From assembly GCA_030044455.1 (NCBI GenBank), contig JASHVU010000031.1:1-7766 (forward strand): a stretch of DNA of 7,766 bases, written 5' to 3'. The stretch is from Acidobacteriaceae bacterium (GTDB taxonomy: Bacteria > Acidobacteriota > Terriglobia > Terriglobales > Acidobacteriaceae). The position numbers and the translations under genes are program-made. Under the pieces are notes generated by a model that had not been told where the DNA came from, did no database searches, and was given only the letters and a program-made list of their open reading frames with translations. Positions 6,797 to 7,766 of this stretch are shown piece after piece; within the stretch, counting starts at the first letter, position 1, and the number at the start of each line of letters is the position of its first letter.

Positions 6797-6825
6797 TATA
6801 TAGGCCTTCCACCTAACTTCTTTAA
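6797..6825 (-). promoter_or_regulatory. Candidate promoter for the fusion gene
   Basis: Read on the minus strand, TATATA (6797-6802) could be a -10 box, with a weak TTAAAG (6820-6825) 17 bases upstream as -35. The match to the -35 consensus is poor (3 of 6). The predicted leader would be about 70 bases. It is supported mainly by being the most AT-rich site at sensible distance in a GC-rich background; sigma-factor preference of the host is unknown. Confidence 0.25.
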
Positions 6826-6844
6826 TCAAGGCCACGGGTGGTAC

Positions 6845-6896
6845 GGGTTGCCCCATTCTTTCGGCGTTTTGTGCCGAAAGTGCGGGAATGCACGAA
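6845..6896. repeat. Dispersed hairpin repeat, copy 2
   Basis: Arms 6852-6865 and 6873-6886 enclose a 7-base loop. Eight contiguous inner pairs (6858-6865 with 6873-6880) are followed by two mismatches around a G-U pair, then three outer G-C pairs. It shares with the copy at 974-1027 the leading GGGTT..CCCCAT, the T-rich loop and the trailing GCACGAA (6890-6896). The inner stem differs in sequence (TTCGGC against GGCGAC). The small alternative stem GGG (6845-6847) with CCC (6851-6853) is also kept. Confidence 0.65.
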
Positions 6897-6937
6897 CTTC
6901 GGGAGGGAGCAGAGGCCTTCAGGCCTCCGGGTTCGTG
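6891..6937. repeat. Nested inverted repeats
   Basis: An inner palindrome GAGGCCT (6912-6918) / AGGCCTC (6921-6927) has a 2-base centre. An outer pair CACGAAC (6891-6897) / GTTCGTG (6931-6937) encloses it. The outer left arm overlaps the conserved GCACGAA end of the hairpin repeat, so this may be an extension of that element. Equally it could be an operator or RNA structure in the leader of the rightward gene. Confidence 0.55.
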
Positions 6938-6949
6938 TACACAAAAACG

Positions 6950-6978
6950 TTGAATCTTCAGGCCCGGGTTTTCATTCT
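6950..6978 (+). promoter_or_regulatory. Candidate promoter for the GT39-like gene
   Basis: TTGAAT (6950-6955, 4 of 6 to the -35 consensus) is separated by exactly 17 bases from CATTCT (6973-6978, 3 of 6 to the -10 consensus). It would leave a leader of about 50 bases before the ATG at 7036. The match is modest, so this is a suggestion only. Confidence 0.25.
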
Positions 6979-7035
6979 TAAGCAACCGCCCCATTGCCGT
7001 CGCCGGCCGCCTCATGCTGTTACAGTACGAATCGT

Positions 7036-7766
7036 ATGAAAGCCGCTCCGACCAGTCAATTCGAACCACACACCCATTCGAGCCGGCTTCTTCGCATTTT
7101 GCTCGGCTACGGCCTGCCGCTCGCCTGCGGCCTGGCGTTGCGGCTCTGGGCGCTCAGGGTCTGCTTCGAGGTCGATTACGATTCCCTCGTTTACGGAGGC
7201 ATCGCCAAGAATCTGCTTCTGCACGGCCGTTATGCGCTCAACGGCGCGGGCGGCGAGCTTTATCCCACCATCATCCGTCTCCCCGGCTATCCGCTCTTTC
7301 TTGCCTGCTGCTTCAAACTCTTCGGCATCGACAATTACTACGCGCCATGTCTCATTCAGATCGGGCTCGATCTTTTTGCCTGCCTTCTGCTCGCCGGCTT
7401 CGCGCGGCGCACTGCGCATCCGCAACTCCGCAACGGCGCAGCCATCGCCACTCTCTGGCTTGCGGCCTTGTGTCCCTTTACTGCCTCGTATGCGGCCATG
7501 CCGCTGACCGAGGCGCCAACCATCTTTTGCCTCGCGCTTGCCCTGTGGACCATGGCTCGCTTTCGCGAGCGGCCCGGTTGGAAACTCGCGCTCACCTTCG
7601 CGTTCGCGGTCATGTACGCGGCGCTTTTGCGCCCTGATGGAGCGCTCGCAGCGGTTGCCTTTGCGCCAATGCTGATCTTTGGAGTGCGGCAAACGCTCAT
7701 TCAGCCGCGCAGGCTCATGCGCATGGCCGTCGTCTGTGCTCTCATCGCCATCGCGCCCTTCGTCGT
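7036..7766 (+). CDS. GT39/ArnT-PMT-like membrane glycosyltransferase, 5' part
   Basis: An open frame of 243 complete codons starts at ATG 7036 and runs off the right edge without a stop, so only the N-terminal part is present. After a basic N-terminus a first hydrophobic helix (about residues 18-40) leads to the segment FEVDYDSLVYGGIAKNLLLHG (44-64 region). This carries the acidic DYD and YxxIAxNL pattern of the first periplasmic loop in ArnT/PMT-type enzymes, which transfer a sugar from a polyprenyl-phosphate donor. The RLPGYPLFLA stretch that follows is also typical. Several more hydrophobic helices follow (about 105-122, 135-155, 159-172, 180-198), then LRPDG near 200 and further helices. 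Full-length relatives usually have 450-600 residues. No clear ribosome-binding site precedes the ATG, so the start is only probable. It is transcribed divergently from the synthase fusion, suggesting but not proving a shared envelope-glycan role. Acceptor and donor cannot be read from the sequence. Confidence 0.82.
   Translation, partial: MKAAPTSQFEPHTHSSRLLRILLGYGLPLACGLALRLWALRVCFEVDYDSLVYGGIAKNLLLHGRYALNGAGGELYPTIIRLPGYPLFLACCFKLFGIDNYYAPCLIQIGLDLFACLLLAGFARRTAHPQLRNGAAIATLWLAALCPFTASYAAMPLTEAPTIFCLALALWTMARFRERPGWKLALTFAFAVMYAALLRPDGALAAVAFAPMLIFGVRQTLIQPRRLMRMAVVCALIAIAPFV

Larger units (their letters stand above)
6720..7035. other. Divergent intergenic region (316 bases)
   Basis: This gap separates two divergently transcribed glycan-related genes and must hold both their promoters. 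It contains an AT-rich patch (about 6765-6830), the second hairpin-repeat copy (6845-6896) and a nested palindrome (6891-6937). A second AT-rich patch lies at about 6940-6980, closer to the rightward gene. I see no convincing open reading frame in it. The frames that cross it on either strand mix repeat sequence and antisense of the flanking genes. Confidence 0.7.

Noticed and set aside
7014..7692. Open frames on both strands (7014-7637 plus, 7012-7692 minus)
   Set aside because: Both are out-of-frame shadows of the GT39-like coding frame, which alone shows membrane helices and family motifs.

Overview
The window looks like chromosomal DNA from a GC-rich Gram-negative bacterium, most likely an acidobacterium (Terriglobia-like). 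That placement rests on gene content, on the very long GH18/deacetylase/glycosyltransferase fusion, and on the style of the dispersed hairpin repeats. It is a judgement from recall, not a computed assignment. I see no phage, transposase, CRISPR, tRNA or rRNA.

Layout, left to right. (1) A complete arginase gene (16-933, +). (2) A 173-base gap holding a 14-bp hairpin with conserved flanks. (3) A complete D-alanine--D-alanine ligase gene (1107-2285, +). (4) A 286-base gap with two different degenerate short tandem repeats, a heptamer array and an octamer array. (5) A small single-pass membrane protein of unknown function (2572-3087, +). (6) A convergent gap with a perfect 16-bp inverted repeat. 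(7) A 1174-residue gene (3195-6719, -) fusing a GH18-like domain, a complete CE4 (NodB) deacetylase domain and a processive-type GT2 synthase domain. (8) A 316-base divergent gap with a second copy of the hairpin repeat and another nested palindrome. (9) The 5' part of a GT39/ArnT-PMT-like membrane glycosyltransferase (7036 to the window end, +), open at the right edge.

How the genes relate. Arginase (arginine to ornithine plus urea) and Ddl (peptidoglycan precursor synthesis) are housekeeping enzymes with no obvious joint pathway; they are simply co-directional. The right half is glycan-related. The fusion protein could in principle polymerise an N-acetylhexosamine chain across the inner membrane, deacetylate it and trim or bind it, within one polypeptide. 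This recalls the division of labour between PgaB and PgaC in poly-GlcNAc export. The divergently transcribed GT39-like protein would use a lipid-linked sugar donor. No PgaA-like porin or PgaD-like subunit is visible here.

The most interesting items are the three-domain synthase/deacetylase/hydrolase fusion, and the pair of hairpin repeats whose stems differ in sequence yet both still fold while their flanks are conserved.
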